A DNA stretch of 64,000 bases. Origin: UBA4615 sp035628395 (GTDB lineage: Bacteria; Pseudomonadota; Gammaproteobacteria; Burkholderiales; Burkholderiaceae_E). The DNA lies in the NCBI GenBank assembly GCA_035628395.1, contig DASPJX010000272.1, positions 1 to 64,000 of the forward strand, written 5' to 3'. The position numbers were made by a program, and so were the translations under genes. Shown here in pieces: positions 1 to 8,359 of the stretch. The stretch's first letter is position 1. Every line of letters begins with the position of its first letter. A model generated the notes under the pieces. It made no database searches, was not told where the DNA came from, and saw only the letters and a list, made by a program, of their open reading frames with translations.

Positions 1-300
1 GCCGACATGCAGACCGAGATCACGCTCGGGCTGCAGGGCTGTCTGCGGCTCGGGCGCATGAAGGACGAGGGCAGCGCGGCGGTGGAGATCACCTCGATCA
101 TGAAGCGCAACAGCTGCGGCAAGGCGCTCGACGTCGCACGCGCGGCGCGCGACATGATGGGCGGCAACGGCATCTCGGCCGAGTACGGCGTGGCGCGCCA
201 CCTGGTGAACCTGGAGGTGGTCAACACCTACGAGGGCACGCACGACATCCACGCGCTGATCCTCGGGCGCGCACAGACCGGCATCCAGGCCTTCTTCTGA
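1..300 (+). CDS. gcdH: Glutaryl-CoA dehydrogenase, C-terminal part
   Basis: The frame is open from base 1, so the 5' end lies outside the window; about 99 residues remain. The tail is that of an acyl-CoA dehydrogenase, with the GGNGI turn and a VNTYEGTHDIHALILGRAQ end whose Glu (in YEG) is the catalytic base. This ending is typical of glutaryl-CoA dehydrogenase, the flavoenzyme that converts glutaryl-CoA to crotonyl-CoA in lysine, tryptophan and aromatic catabolism. Other acyl-CoA dehydrogenases usually end differently, so the specific name is fairly secure despite the truncation. A LysR regulator follows on the same strand, as is common for gcdH loci. Confidence 0.85.
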   Translation, partial: ADMQTEITLGLQGCLRLGRMKDEGSAAVEITSIMKRNSCGKALDVARAARDMMGGNGISAEYGVARHLVNLEVVNTYEGTHDIHALILGRAQTGIQAFF

Positions 301-384
301 TCCGTGGCGGGCGGCGCCCGCCCGGGGCGCCGCGGCGAGCCATGCGCTGGCAGAATGTCCGGCCGAGACTCGCCGCGCCTCCCC

Positions 385-1293
385 ATGGCCCGCAGGATTC
401 CCTCGCTCCGGTCGCTGAGCTGCTTCGAGGCGGCGGCCCGCCACGGCAGCTACACCCGCGCCGCCCAGGAGCTGTCGCTGACGCAGGGGGCGGTCTCGCG
501 CAGGATCGCGTCGCTCGAGGACTTCCTCGGCGTCGCCCTGTTCCGCCGCACGCGGCACGGCGTGGCGCTCACGCCCCACGGCCTCGACTACGCGCGGCGG
601 ATCGGCGGGCGGCTCGACGGGCTCGAGCGCGACACGCTCGACGCGATGGCGGGCCAGGGCTCGGGCGGCTCGCTGCAGCTCGCCGCCGTGCCGACCTTCG
701 CCACGCGCTGGCTGATCCCCCGGCTGCCCGACCTCGCGGCACGCCATCCCGACATCGTCGTCCACCTGGAGACGCGCACGCGCCCCTTCCTGTTCGGCGA
801 GACGCCGTTCGACGGCGCGCTGTACGCGGGCACGCCCGAGCAGGTCGCGCGCTGGCCGGGCACGGTCCCGACGCTGCTGATGCCCGAGGAGGTGGTGCCG
901 GTCGCGAGCCCGGCCCGCTTCGGCCGCGGTCGGCGCCGGCGGCCCGACGAGCTCGCGCGCCTGCCGCTGCTGCAGCAGTCGACGCGCCCCGAGGCGTGGC
1001 GACAGTGGTTCGAGGCGATGGGCGCGGAGTGCCCCGACCCCACGCGCGGCCCGCGCTACGAGCTGTTCTCGATGCTCGCGCACGCGGCGTCGGCGGGCAT
1101 GGGCGTCGCGCTGATCCCGCCGATGCTGATCGAGCGCGAGCTGGCGAGCGGCGAGCTCGCCGTGATCTGCGACCGGCCGCTCGCCGGCCGGCGCGGCTAC
1201 TACCTGGTCACGCCGGAGACCGAGGCGGAGCGCCCCGCGGTGGCGCGGTTCCGCGCGTGGCTCGCCGAGCAGGTGGGCGTGGCGCCGCGCTGA
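385..1293 (+). CDS. LysR-family transcriptional regulator (GcvA-like), next to gcdH
   Basis: A protein of about 302 residues with an N-terminal winged helix-turn-helix (SLRSLSCFEAAARHGSYTRAA, then SLTQGAVSRRIASLE) followed by a type 2 periplasmic-binding-like effector domain. The opening PSLRSLSCFEAAARH is typical of the GcvA subgroup. I chose ATG 385; ATG 355 and GTG 304 are in frame but only add unconserved sequence. The position 85 bases after gcdH on the same strand suggests a regulator of glutaryl-CoA metabolism, but that is inference from context. No clear operator was found. Confidence 0.85.
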   Translation: MARRIPSLRSLSCFEAAARHGSYTRAAQELSLTQGAVSRRIASLEDFLGVALFRRTRHGVALTPHGLDYARRIGGRLDGLERDTLDAMAGQGSGGSLQLAAVPTFATRWLIPRLPDLAARHPDIVVHLETRTRPFLFGETPFDGALYAGTPEQVARWPGTVPTLLMPEEVVPVASPARFGRGRRRRPDELARLPLLQQSTRPEAWRQWFEAMGAECPDPTRGPRYELFSMLAHAASAGMGVALIPPMLIERELASGELAVICDRPLAGRRGYYLVTPETEAERPAVARFRAWLAEQVGVAPR

Positions 1294-1356
1294 GGCGTTC
1301 GGCACCCCGCGCGGATCGTGGAACCGCCCTCGCCGACGTCGGGACGCGGCCCGTGC

Positions 1357-1376
1357 TATAAAGGGTGCATATGCAC
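1357..1376 (+). promoter_or_regulatory. Candidate -10 box and palindromic MarR operator overlapping the marR start
   Basis: TATAAA at 1357-1362 is followed at once by GTGCATATGCAC (1365-1376), a perfect 12-bp palindrome. The ATG of the MarR gene (1371) lies inside the palindrome. A transcription start 6-7 bases after the -10 box would fall at about 1368-1370, giving a nearly leaderless message. An operator in this place would fit MarR autorepression. No convincing -35 box is visible. Confidence 0.5.
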
Positions 1377-1859
1377 GCATCCGACGTACAGGCCGCAGGA
1401 CCGGGCGGCGCGAGCCGCCCCGCGGGCTGCACCTGCGCGCGGCTGCGCCGCCTGACCCGCCGGGTCAGCGCGCTCTACGACCGCGAGCTCGCGGCGGTCG
1501 GGCTGCGGGTCGGGCAGTACTCGATCCTGATGACGCTGCGCCACGCGGCCGGCGCCGCCGGTCTGGGGCTCGGCGAGGCCGCCGAGCGGCTCGACATGGA
1601 CCGCACCACCCTCACCCGCACGCTGCGCCCGCTCGCCGACGCGGGCTGGGTCGAGATCGGCGTCGACCCCGACGACGCACGGCAGCGGCGCCTGCGGCTC
1701 ACCGCCGACGGCGGAGCGCGGCTCGACGCCGCGCGTCCGCACTGGCGCCGCGCGCAGCTCGAGGTCGAGCGGCTGCTCGGCGCGGCGCAGGTCGCGTCGC
1801 TGCACGACTGGCTCGACGCGACGATTCCCGCGTTCCGCCCCCCAGGAGAAGATCGATGA
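1371..1859 (+). CDS. MarR-family winged-helix regulator
   Basis: A 162-residue protein with the MarR fold: a CTCARLRRLTRRVSALYDREL dimerisation helix, a recognition helix (DMDRTTLTRTLRPLADAGW) and the D/DDARQRRLRLTADG wing that typifies the family. ATG 1371 was chosen over the in-frame GTG 1365 because both lie in the palindrome and ATG is the better codon; there is no Shine-Dalgarno sequence for either. The stop codon overlaps the ATG of the MFS gene (ATGA at 1856-1859). The two probably form a regulator-exporter pair that responds to a small, perhaps aromatic, ligand; the ligand is unknown. Confidence 0.85.
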   Translation: MHASDVQAAGPGGASRPAGCTCARLRRLTRRVSALYDRELAAVGLRVGQYSILMTLRHAAGAAGLGLGEAAERLDMDRTTLTRTLRPLADAGWVEIGVDPDDARQRRLRLTADGGARLDAARPHWRRAQLEVERLLGAAQVASLHDWLDATIPAFRPPGEDR

Positions 1860-3109
1860 GCGCCTCCCCGTCCGCGCAGCGCGGCACCTGGCTCTACATG
1901 TCCGTGGCCGCGGCGATCCTGATGATCACCATGGGCTCGCGACAGTCGCTCGGCCTGTTCGTGTCGCCGCTCAACACGCACACCGGGCTCGGCATCGCGA
2001 CGATCAGCTTCGCGATGGCCGTCGGGCAGTTCGTCTGGGGCGCGGCGCAGCCGATCTTCGGCGCGGTGGCCGACCGCTGGGGTCCGGTGCGCGTGATCGT
2101 GCTCGGCGCGGTGCTGCTCGCGCTCGGCTCGGTGCTCACCACGATGGTCACCAGCGAGCTCGGGCTGATCCTCGCGCTCGGCGTGCTGACCGCGGCCGGC
2201 GCCGGCGCCGGCAGCTTCTCGATCCTGATGGCCGCGACCTCGCAGCGCCTGCCGCCGGAGCGGCGCTCGTTCGCGAACGGCTTCGTCAACGCGGGGGGCA
2301 GCTTCGGGCAGTTCGTGTTCGCGCCGCTGAACCAGGCGGTGATGTCGGCGTTCGGCTGGATGCACGCGATGTGGATGATGGCGGTCGCCGCGCTCGCGAC
2401 CGCCCCGATGGCCTGGTGGCTGCGCGGGCGCGACGCCGCGCCGGCGGCGACCCCCGCGCCGGGCGCCGCGGCGGCGCCCGCGGGCCCGACGATGCGCGCG
2501 CAGCTGCGGATCGCGCTGCGCGACCGCAGCTACCTGTGCCTGCACGCGGGCTTCTTCACCTGCGGCTTCCACATCGCGTTCCTGGTCACGCACCTGCCCG
2601 GCGAGGTCGCGCTGTGCGGCCTCGCGTCCGGCGTCGCGGCCACCTCGCTCGCGATCATCGGGCTCGCCAACATCGCCGGCAGCCTCGGCGTGGGCGCGCT
2701 CGGCAACCGCGTGCGCATGAAGATGCTGCTGTTCTGGATGTACGCGACCCGCGCCGTCGCGGTGCTCGCCTACCTCGCGGCCCCGAAGGAGCCCTGGACC
2801 TTCTACGTGTTCGCGGCGGTGCTCGGGCTGACCTGGCTCGCCACCGTGCCGCCGACCGCCGGCATCACCGCGAAGCTCTTCGGCACCCGCTACCTCGCGA
2901 CGCTGTTCGGCCTCACGCTGCTGTCCCACCAGGTCGGCGGCTTCTTCGGCGCCTGGCTCGGCGGCATCGCGGTCACCACCACCGGCGACTACCAGTGGAT
3001 GTGGTGGGCCGACGCGGCGCTCGCGGCCGCGGCGGCGCTGGTCAACCTGCCGATCCGCGAGGCGCATCCGCGCGCCGCGGCGATCGCCTCGGCGCCCGCG
3101 CGCGGCTGA
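1856..3109 (+). CDS. MFS transporter
   Basis: A 417-residue major facilitator protein with about 12 hydrophobic segments. Features include an early MGSRQSLGLF segment and the conserved loop ADRWGPVRV between helices 2 and 3. The layout resembles the NarK/oxalate-formate-type anion or monocarboxylate carriers, but the substrate cannot be read from sequence. AGGAGA lies just upstream, and the start overlaps the marR stop by 4 bases, so the two are translationally coupled and probably co-regulated by the upstream MarR protein. The stop codon sits in a short palindrome shared with the convergent histidine kinase gene. Confidence 0.85.
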   Translation: MSASPSAQRGTWLYMSVAAAILMITMGSRQSLGLFVSPLNTHTGLGIATISFAMAVGQFVWGAAQPIFGAVADRWGPVRVIVLGAVLLALGSVLTTMVTSELGLILALGVLTAAGAGAGSFSILMAATSQRLPPERRSFANGFVNAGGSFGQFVFAPLNQAVMSAFGWMHAMWMMAVAALATAPMAWWLRGRDAAPAATPAPGAAAAPAGPTMRAQLRIALRDRSYLCLHAGFFTCGFHIAFLVTHLPGEVALCGLASGVAATSLAIIGLANIAGSLGVGALGNRVRMKMLLFWMYATRAVAVLAYLAAPKEPWTFYVFAAVLGLTWLATVPPTAGITAKLFGTRYLATLFGLTLLSHQVGGFFGAWLGGIAVTTTGDYQWMWWADAALAAAAALVNLPIREAHPRAAAIASAPARG

Positions 3110-3123
3110 GCCGCGGCGCTCAG
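3106..3123. terminator. Palindrome joining two convergent stop codons
   Basis: CTGAGC (3106-3111) and GCTCAG (3118-3123) are perfect inverted arms around a GC-rich centre. The arms contain the TGA stop codons of the MFS gene (plus strand) and of the histidine kinase (minus strand). There is no T-run, so bidirectional termination is only a possibility. Confidence 0.35.
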
Positions 3124-5507
3124 GCGGGTCGGCCGCCGCCCGCGCGCGCGAGCGGCAGCCGCACGCTGAACGTGCTGCCGCGGCCCGGGCCGTCGCTGTC
3201 GGCCCAGACGGTGCCGCCGTGCAGCTCGACCAGCTGCTTGACGAGCGCGAGGCCGATGCCGAGCCCGCCCTGCGCGCGCTCGGCGGTGGTGTCGGCCTGC
3301 ACGAAGATGTCGAACACGCGGGCGAGCATGTCGGGCCGCAGGCCGATGCCGGTGTCCCGGATCCGCAGGAGCGTGTCGGACGCGCCGCGCGAGACCGTCA
3401 GCTCGATCCGCCCGCCCGAGGGCGTGTACTTCGCGGCGTTGTTCAGCAGGTTGCCGAGCACCTGCGCGAGCCGGGCGGCGTCGCCCTCGACGACGACCGG
3501 CTCCGACGGCGGCTCGACGACCAGCTCGTGGCCGCCCGCCTCGACGTGCGGACGGCTCGCCTCGACCGCGCTCGCGACCACCGTCGACAGGTCGACCGGC
3601 TCGAAGGCCAGCTCGACCTTGCCCCGGCTGATCCGCGACACGTCGAGCAGGTCGTCGACGAGCCGCACCATGTGGACGACCTGCCGCTCCATCATCTCGC
3701 GGGTGCGCACCGCGAGCGGCGAGTCGCCCGGCGCCCGCGCGAGCAGCGTGAGGCCGGTGCGGATCGGCGCGAGCGGGTTGCGCAGCTCGTGCCCGAGCGT
3801 CGCGAGGAACTCGTCCTTGCGCCGGTCGGCCTCCCGCAGCGCCTCCTCGGCGAGCCTGCGGTCGTGGATGTCGAGCACGTTGCCCACGTACCCGAGGAAG
3901 GCGCCGTCGGTGGAGAACCGCGGGCGGCAGATGTCGAGCACCCAGCGCCAGCCGCCGTCGCGCTGCCGCAGCCGGTATTCCGCCGCGAAGGGCTCGCGCC
4001 GCGCGTTCGCGTCCCGGAAGCCGCGATCGACCCGGGCCCGGTCGTCCTCGTGGAGCGCCGCGAGCCAGCCCCATCCCTGGCTGTCCGCGCCGCTCATCCC
4101 GGTGACCTCGGTCCAGCGCCTGGACTGGAAGGTCGTGGCGCCGCCGGGCTCGGTCACCCAGGTCATCGCCGGCGCGGTGTCGGCGAGCGCGCGGAACTCG
4201 GCCTCGTTGTGGGCGAGGAGCTCCTGCGCGCGGCGCCGGTCGGTGACGTCGGCGCAGGTGCCGACCCACTCGCGCACCGCGCCCTGCTCGTCGAGCACCG
4301 GCACGCCGCGGATCGCCACCCATCGGTACTCTCCGTCGGCGCGGCGGATGCGGGCCTCGTTCTCGTAGACGCGGCGCGCGCGGACGCAGTCGAGCCACAG
4401 CGCGCGCGTCCGGTCGCGGTCGTCCGGATGCAGCGCCTCGAGCCAGCCCCAGTCGCGCCACGCGCCGTCGGGCAGGCCGGTCACCGCCCGCCAGCCCGGC
4501 GCCTCCCGCAGCGAGCCGCCGTCGGGCGACGCCGTCCACACGAGCCGCGGGGTGGCCTTCACCAGCGACTCGAACCGGCGCTGCGACTCGCGCAGCCGCA
4601 GGTGCCCGGTGCGCTCGACGACCAGCGAGGCGACGATCAGCGAGCCGATCGCGGACAAGGCGATGAACTGCTGCAGCGTCAGCAGCCCGGTCGGACCGGC
4701 GCGATCGAGGGCGAAGGGACCGGTGCCCGTCGACGTGCCCCACAGCGCGATCGCCGCGGTCAGGGTGACCATCGCCACGCCGCGGGCCTGGAACGCGATC
4801 GCGCCCCAGATCACCGGCACCAGCGCGTACCACGCGACCGGTTGCCGGTGCGGATCGAACACGAACACCGCCCAGGCGACCGCGACGGTCGACGTCGCGC
4901 AGGCACCGAGGTGCAGCCACCACGTCGCGCGCTGCGCGGGCCGCCCTGCGCTCCACGCCATCAGCAGCGGCGCGACCAGGAGGACGCCGGCGACGTCGCC
5001 GAGGAACCAGTTCGCCCAGGCCGCGCCGAGCGACGAGACCGGCAGCGGTACGCCCGCCCACAGCACCGCCGTGCCGAAGGTCGCCGCGAGCGCCGCGTTG
5101 GCGAACGCGCCGAGGACGACCGCGACCACGACGTCGCGGGGCCGCTCGAGCGACGCCCGGACGTCGAGTCGGCGCATCGCGCCCGCGCCGATCGCGGCCG
5201 CGAACGCGTTGCCGCAGGCGAAGCCGACCTGCAGGGGCCACGACATCGCGCTGCCCGAGAGCCCGAACCCGGCCAGCATCCCCAGGGAGATCGCCGGCCA
5301 GTGACGCGGGCCGAGGAGGAACAAGCCGGCGACCCCGACGCCGGCCGCCGGGTACACGACGCTCGCGGCCCCGTGGACGGTCGCCCAGCGCAATCCGAGC
5401 GCCGCGAGGAGCGCGTAGGCGAGCGCCAGCAGCGCGGTGGCGGCGAGCGTGCGCCACAGGGCGCGCGGCTCGGCCGGGGCGGCGTACATCGTGGCGATCG
5501 CGTTCAT
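3120..5507 (-). CDS. MASE1-PAS-PAS sensor histidine kinase
   Basis: A 795-residue membrane sensor kinase. Residues ~15-300 form a MASE1-like multi-helix membrane domain. Two PAS/PAC domains follow (~310-430 and ~435-560, each ending in a GW(G)WL..LHPDDR or equivalent PAC segment). The HisKA domain carries phospho-acceptor His in GHELRNPLAPIRTGL, and the HATPase domain has N box LNNAAKYTPSGG, G1 DTGIGL and G2 GGLGIGLALVKQLVE. No receiver domain is attached and no response-regulator gene is adjacent, so the partner is elsewhere. The signal is unknown. The start is ATG 5507 with no strong Shine-Dalgarno sequence. Confidence 0.9.
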   Translation of the reverse strand: MNAIATMYAAPAEPRALWRTLAATALLALAYALLAALGLRWATVHGAASVVYPAAGVGVAGLFLLGPRHWPAISLGMLAGFGLSGSAMSWPLQVGFACGNAFAAAIGAGAMRRLDVRASLERPRDVVVAVVLGAFANAALAATFGTAVLWAGVPLPVSSLGAAWANWFLGDVAGVLLVAPLLMAWSAGRPAQRATWWLHLGACATSTVAVAWAVFVFDPHRQPVAWYALVPVIWGAIAFQARGVAMVTLTAAIALWGTSTGTGPFALDRAGPTGLLTLQQFIALSAIGSLIVASLVVERTGHLRLRESQRRFESLVKATPRLVWTASPDGGSLREAPGWRAVTGLPDGAWRDWGWLEALHPDDRDRTRALWLDCVRARRVYENEARIRRADGEYRWVAIRGVPVLDEQGAVREWVGTCADVTDRRRAQELLAHNEAEFRALADTAPAMTWVTEPGGATTFQSRRWTEVTGMSGADSQGWGWLAALHEDDRARVDRGFRDANARREPFAAEYRLRQRDGGWRWVLDICRPRFSTDGAFLGYVGNVLDIHDRRLAEEALREADRRKDEFLATLGHELRNPLAPIRTGLTLLARAPGDSPLAVRTREMMERQVVHMVRLVDDLLDVSRISRGKVELAFEPVDLSTVVASAVEASRPHVEAGGHELVVEPPSEPVVVEGDAARLAQVLGNLLNNAAKYTPSGGRIELTVSRGASDTLLRIRDTGIGLRPDMLARVFDIFVQADTTAERAQGGLGIGLALVKQLVELHGGTVWADSDGPGRGSTFSVRLPLARAGGGRPA

Positions 5508-5846
5508 GGCACCGCGAGAGAGGGATCGGACCGGAGGATCGCCGGCCGGCCCCCGTGCGGGGCGCGTCGGGCCTGCCGCGGCGACCGGATCGCTGCAAGG
5601 CTAGGACGCGCCGGCTCGGCCGTAATCTGTGAGAAACGCGTAGCGTGGCCGTTTCCTCGCGCCGCGGATCCGCGGTTCCGCGACCGTCGACTCCGTGCGA
5701 GGCGCGTCGCCACGGGCGATCCCGGGACATCGGCGCCGGCCGGCCGGGTGCTCGTAGGTGCCGGGCGCGGCCCGCCGGATCGCGGGTCCGTCGCGCGCCC
5801 GCGCCACTGCGGTCGGGCGTCGTGGCGCGAACCGCCGAGTTCGGGC
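5508..5846. other. Divergent intergenic region with a 14-bp palindrome
   Basis: This 339-base spacer separates the divergent sensor kinase and deoxyribosyltransferase-like genes. The only clear structure is CCGCGGATCCGCGG at 5662-5675, a perfect 14-bp palindrome. The relatively AT-rich stretch near 5620-5640 (GTAATCTGTGAGAAA) could hold a promoter, but no convincing -35/-10 pair was found. No credible gene is present. Confidence 0.3.
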
Positions 5847-6434
5847 ATGTTCGACGCCATGGCCACGCTCGTCACGCTCCGCTCCGCGCCCCGCGTCTAT
5901 CTCGCCGGTCCCGACGTCTTCCTGCCCGATGCCGACGCGCGCTTCGAGGCGATGGAGGCGCGCTGCCGCGCGCTCGGGCTCGTGGGCGTGCGCCCGTCGG
6001 ACGGAGGGCTGTCCGCGGGCGAGCCGCTGCCCGGCTCCGCGATGGCGCAGCGCATCTACGAGGGCAACGTCGCGCTGATCCGCCGCTGCGACGCGATCGT
6101 GGCCCACCTGCTGCCGTTCCGCGGGCCGGTGGAGCCCGACAGCGGCACCGCGTTCGAGCTCGGGGTGGCGGTCGCGCTCGGCAAGCCGGCCGCCGCGTAC
6201 CTGCCGGAGCCGGGGACGCCCTACGCCGAGCGCGTGCGGCGCAGCCTGCCGACCCGCCGCGACGCGGAGGGTCGGCTGTGGTGCGAGGCGCAGGGCATGC
6301 TCGTCGAGGGCTTCGGCGAGCCGCTCAACCTGATGCTGTCGCGCTCGACCGCGCTGTTCGCCGCCTTCGACGACGCGATCGAGCACCTCGCCCGCACGCT
6401 CGCGCCGCGCCCGGCGCCGCAGCCCGGGGCCTGA
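5847..6434 (+). CDS. Nucleoside 2-deoxyribosyltransferase-family protein
   Basis: A protein of about 195 residues that matches the nucleoside 2-deoxyribosyltransferase family. It has the N-terminal RVYLAGPDVFLPDA strand-loop and the signature segment PFRGPVEPDSGTAFELGVA, in which the acidic residues belong to the active site. Family members transfer deoxyribose between nucleobases or hydrolyse deoxynucleoside monophosphates (DNPH1/RCL-like); which one applies here is unclear. Its probable job is nucleotide salvage or house-cleaning. A second in-frame ATG at 5859 is an equally good start, and neither has a clear ribosome-binding site. Confidence 0.75.
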   Translation: MFDAMATLVTLRSAPRVYLAGPDVFLPDADARFEAMEARCRALGLVGVRPSDGGLSAGEPLPGSAMAQRIYEGNVALIRRCDAIVAHLLPFRGPVEPDSGTAFELGVAVALGKPAAAYLPEPGTPYAERVRRSLPTRRDAEGRLWCEAQGMLVEGFGEPLNLMLSRSTALFAAFDDAIEHLARTLAPRPAPQPGA

Positions 6435-6449
6435 CGGCGGCGCGGCCGC

Positions 6450-7130
6450 TCAGCCGCCCCAGCGGCGGCCGTACTCGTCGACGCGGCTCGCGAAGGTGTC
6501 GTCGTCCGGCACCTGCCCATCGGGCGTGAAGTGGTCGACGACCTCGGGCAGCAGCTCGGCGAGCCCGGTGCGCGCCTCGTCCTCGCTGACCCCGGCCTGC
6601 GACGCGATCGCCGACAGCTGGTCGGGATCGAACACGTCGGACACCGCCTCGGGCGGCAGCGGCTCGTTCGGGCCGGTCGACACCCAGGAGCTCGCGTGAC
6701 GGTCGTAGCCGCGCTGCGAGAGCTGCTGCAGCAGCGCGGCGAGCCCGCCGGCCGCGGCCATGCCGCCCAGGCCGCCCATCCCGCCGCCGCCGAGCATGCC
6801 GCCGAGGCCGCCCCCGCCGGCGCCCGGCCCGGTGCGACCGCCGAGCAGCCCGCCGAGCCCGCCGCCGGCTCCGCCCCCCATGCCGCCGCCGAGCATGCCG
6901 CCCAGCCCGCCCGCGCCGCGGCCGCCGCGGTTCGCGAGCATGCTCAGCACGACCGGCAGGAGCGCCATCATCACGCGCTGGGAGCCGCCGCCGCCGCCGA
7001 GCGGCGAACCGCCCATGCCGCCCATGCCGCCCAGGCCACCGATGCCCCCGCCGCCGAGCGGCGAGCCGGTACCCATGCCCCCGGGCCGGCCGCCCGCCAG
7101 CCCGCCGAGCAGTTGATCGAGCAGTCCCAT
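6450..7130 (-). CDS. YidB-family (DUF937) glycine-rich protein
   Basis: A 226-residue protein that opens MGLLDQLLGGLAGG, as YidB/DUF937 proteins do. A long Gly/Met/Leu-rich low-complexity middle (~25-140, GGLGGMGG-type repeats) follows, then a conserved C-terminal segment with SWVSTGPNEPL and a DVFDPDQLSAIASQAGVSEDEA helix pair. E. coli YidB has about 130 residues, so this version is expanded by the Gly-rich tract. The function is unknown. GAGGTGAT precedes ATG 7130 at good spacing, which fixes the start over longer in-frame options. Confidence 0.75.
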   Translation of the reverse strand: MGLLDQLLGGLAGGRPGGMGTGSPLGGGGIGGLGGMGGMGGSPLGGGGGSQRVMMALLPVVLSMLANRGGRGAGGLGGMLGGGMGGGAGGGLGGLLGGRTGPGAGGGGLGGMLGGGGMGGLGGMAAAGGLAALLQQLSQRGYDRHASSWVSTGPNEPLPPEAVSDVFDPDQLSAIASQAGVSEDEARTGLAELLPEVVDHFTPDGQVPDDDTFASRVDEYGRRWGG

Positions 7131-7293
7131 CGCGATCACCTCGTGGTTCGTGGATGCGTCGCCCGACTTCGGCAATCCACGTACCCGCGACGCGACGGTA
7201 GGCGCCGGCGGCGCGGCCCCGCGCGGGCGGGCGGGGGCGTGCGATGATCGGCGCGACCGGTGCGCCGAGCGCGCGCCGCCCGAGGGAGACGCG

Positions 7294-8331
7294 ATGACGC
7301 CGCACACCCTGCCCCCCGACCGCCTGCGCCGGCTGCTGCGCACGATGCCGAAGGCGGAGCTGCACATCCACGTCGAGGGCTCGCTCGAGCCGGAGACGAT
7401 CTTCGCGCTCGCCGAGCGCAACGGCGTGCCGCTCGCCTACCCGAGCGTCGAGGCGCTGCGTCGCGCGTACGCGTTCACCGACCTGCAGAGCTTCCTCGAC
7501 CTGTACTACGCGGGCGCCTCGGTGCTGCGCACCGCCGAGGACTTCGAGGCGATGGGGCTCGCCTACTTCCGGCGCGCCGCCGCCGACGGCGTGGTGCACG
7601 CCGAGCTGTTCTTCGATCCGCAGACCCACACCGAGCGCGGCGTGCCGATCGGCGCGGTGATCGACGGCCTGACCCGCGCGCGCGTCGAGGCCGAGCGCAC
7701 GCTCGGTACCAGCAGCGAGCTGATCCTGTGCTTCCTGCGGCACCTGAGCGAGGAGGCCGCGTTCGAGACGCTCGAGGCGGCGCTGCCCTGGCGCGAGCGC
7801 TTCGTCGGCGTCGGGCTCGATTCGAGCGAGCGCGGCCATCCGCCCGCGAAGTTCGAGCGCGTGTTCGCGCGGGCCGGCGAGCTCGGGCTGCGCCGCGTCG
7901 CGCACGCCGGCGAGGAGGGCCCGGCCGAGTACGTCCGGGACGCGCTCGACCTGCTGCGCGTCGAGCGCATCGACCACGGCGTGCGCTGCGTCGAGGACCC
8001 GGCGCTGGTGGAGCGGCTCGCGCGCACCCGCGTGCCGCTGACGGTGTGCCCGCTGTCGAACGTGAAGCTGCGCGTCTATCCGGAGATGGCCGAGCACGCG
8101 CTGCCGCGGCTGCTCGAGGCCGGGCTGTGCGTGACCGTCAATTCAGACGATCCGGCGTACTTCGGCGGCTACCTCGCCGACAACTACGAGGCGCTGTTCG
8201 ACGCGCACCCGTCGCTGAACGTGCGCGAGGCGCGCGCGCTCGCCGCCAACGGCTTCGAGGCGAGCTTCGCGAGCGAGGCGCGCAAGGCGGCCTGGCTCGC
8301 GCGGCTCGACGCCGCGGTCGCCGCGGCCTGA
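7294..8331 (+). CDS. Adenine/adenosine deaminase
   Basis: A 345-residue zinc deaminase of the ADA/AAH amidohydrolase family. Metal and catalytic motifs are intact: HIHVEGS near the N-terminus, HAGEEGP (catalytic Glu), RIDHGVRC and the late NSDDPAYFGGY loop. The DPAYFGGY form of the last motif and the modest length are features of the adenine deaminase (Aah1-like) branch rather than classical adenosine deaminase. Adenine to hypoxanthine is therefore my preferred reaction, though most annotations would say adenosine deaminase. CGAGGGAGA provides the ribosome-binding site. The gene is monocistronic and ends convergently with an SDR gene. Confidence 0.85.
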   Translation: MTPHTLPPDRLRRLLRTMPKAELHIHVEGSLEPETIFALAERNGVPLAYPSVEALRRAYAFTDLQSFLDLYYAGASVLRTAEDFEAMGLAYFRRAAADGVVHAELFFDPQTHTERGVPIGAVIDGLTRARVEAERTLGTSSELILCFLRHLSEEAAFETLEAALPWRERFVGVGLDSSERGHPPAKFERVFARAGELGLRRVAHAGEEGPAEYVRDALDLLRVERIDHGVRCVEDPALVERLARTRVPLTVCPLSNVKLRVYPEMAEHALPRLLEAGLCVTVNSDDPAYFGGYLADNYEALFDAHPSLNVREARALAANGFEASFASEARKAAWLARLDAAVAAA

Positions 8332-8359
8332 GCCGAGCGCCGGGCGGGGCCGCGCTCAG
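8328..8359. terminator. Inverted repeat between convergent genes
   Basis: CTGAGC (8328-8333) and GCTCAG (8354-8359) form inverted arms that hold the two facing stop codons. Nearby GCGGCC/GGCCGC adds to the potential stem. There is no T-tract. Confidence 0.3.

Noticed and set aside
1475..3067. 530-codon minus-strand frame across the marR and MFS genes
   Set aside because: Its sequence is Arg/His/Gly-rich with no domain, and it is antisense to two well-supported genes.
3219..6434. A 1071-codon plus-strand frame and similar giant frames elsewhere (for example 51768-55667 and 57517-60750)
   Set aside because: They are by-products of very high GC in wobble frames. Only their ends carry real genes (the deoxyribosyltransferase-like gene, the aminotransferase and the stress-type protein); the rest is Arg/Ala/Pro-rich without family features.
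6760..7116. Proline-rich plus-strand protein
   Set aside because: It is the antisense of the Gly-rich tract of the YidB-like gene.
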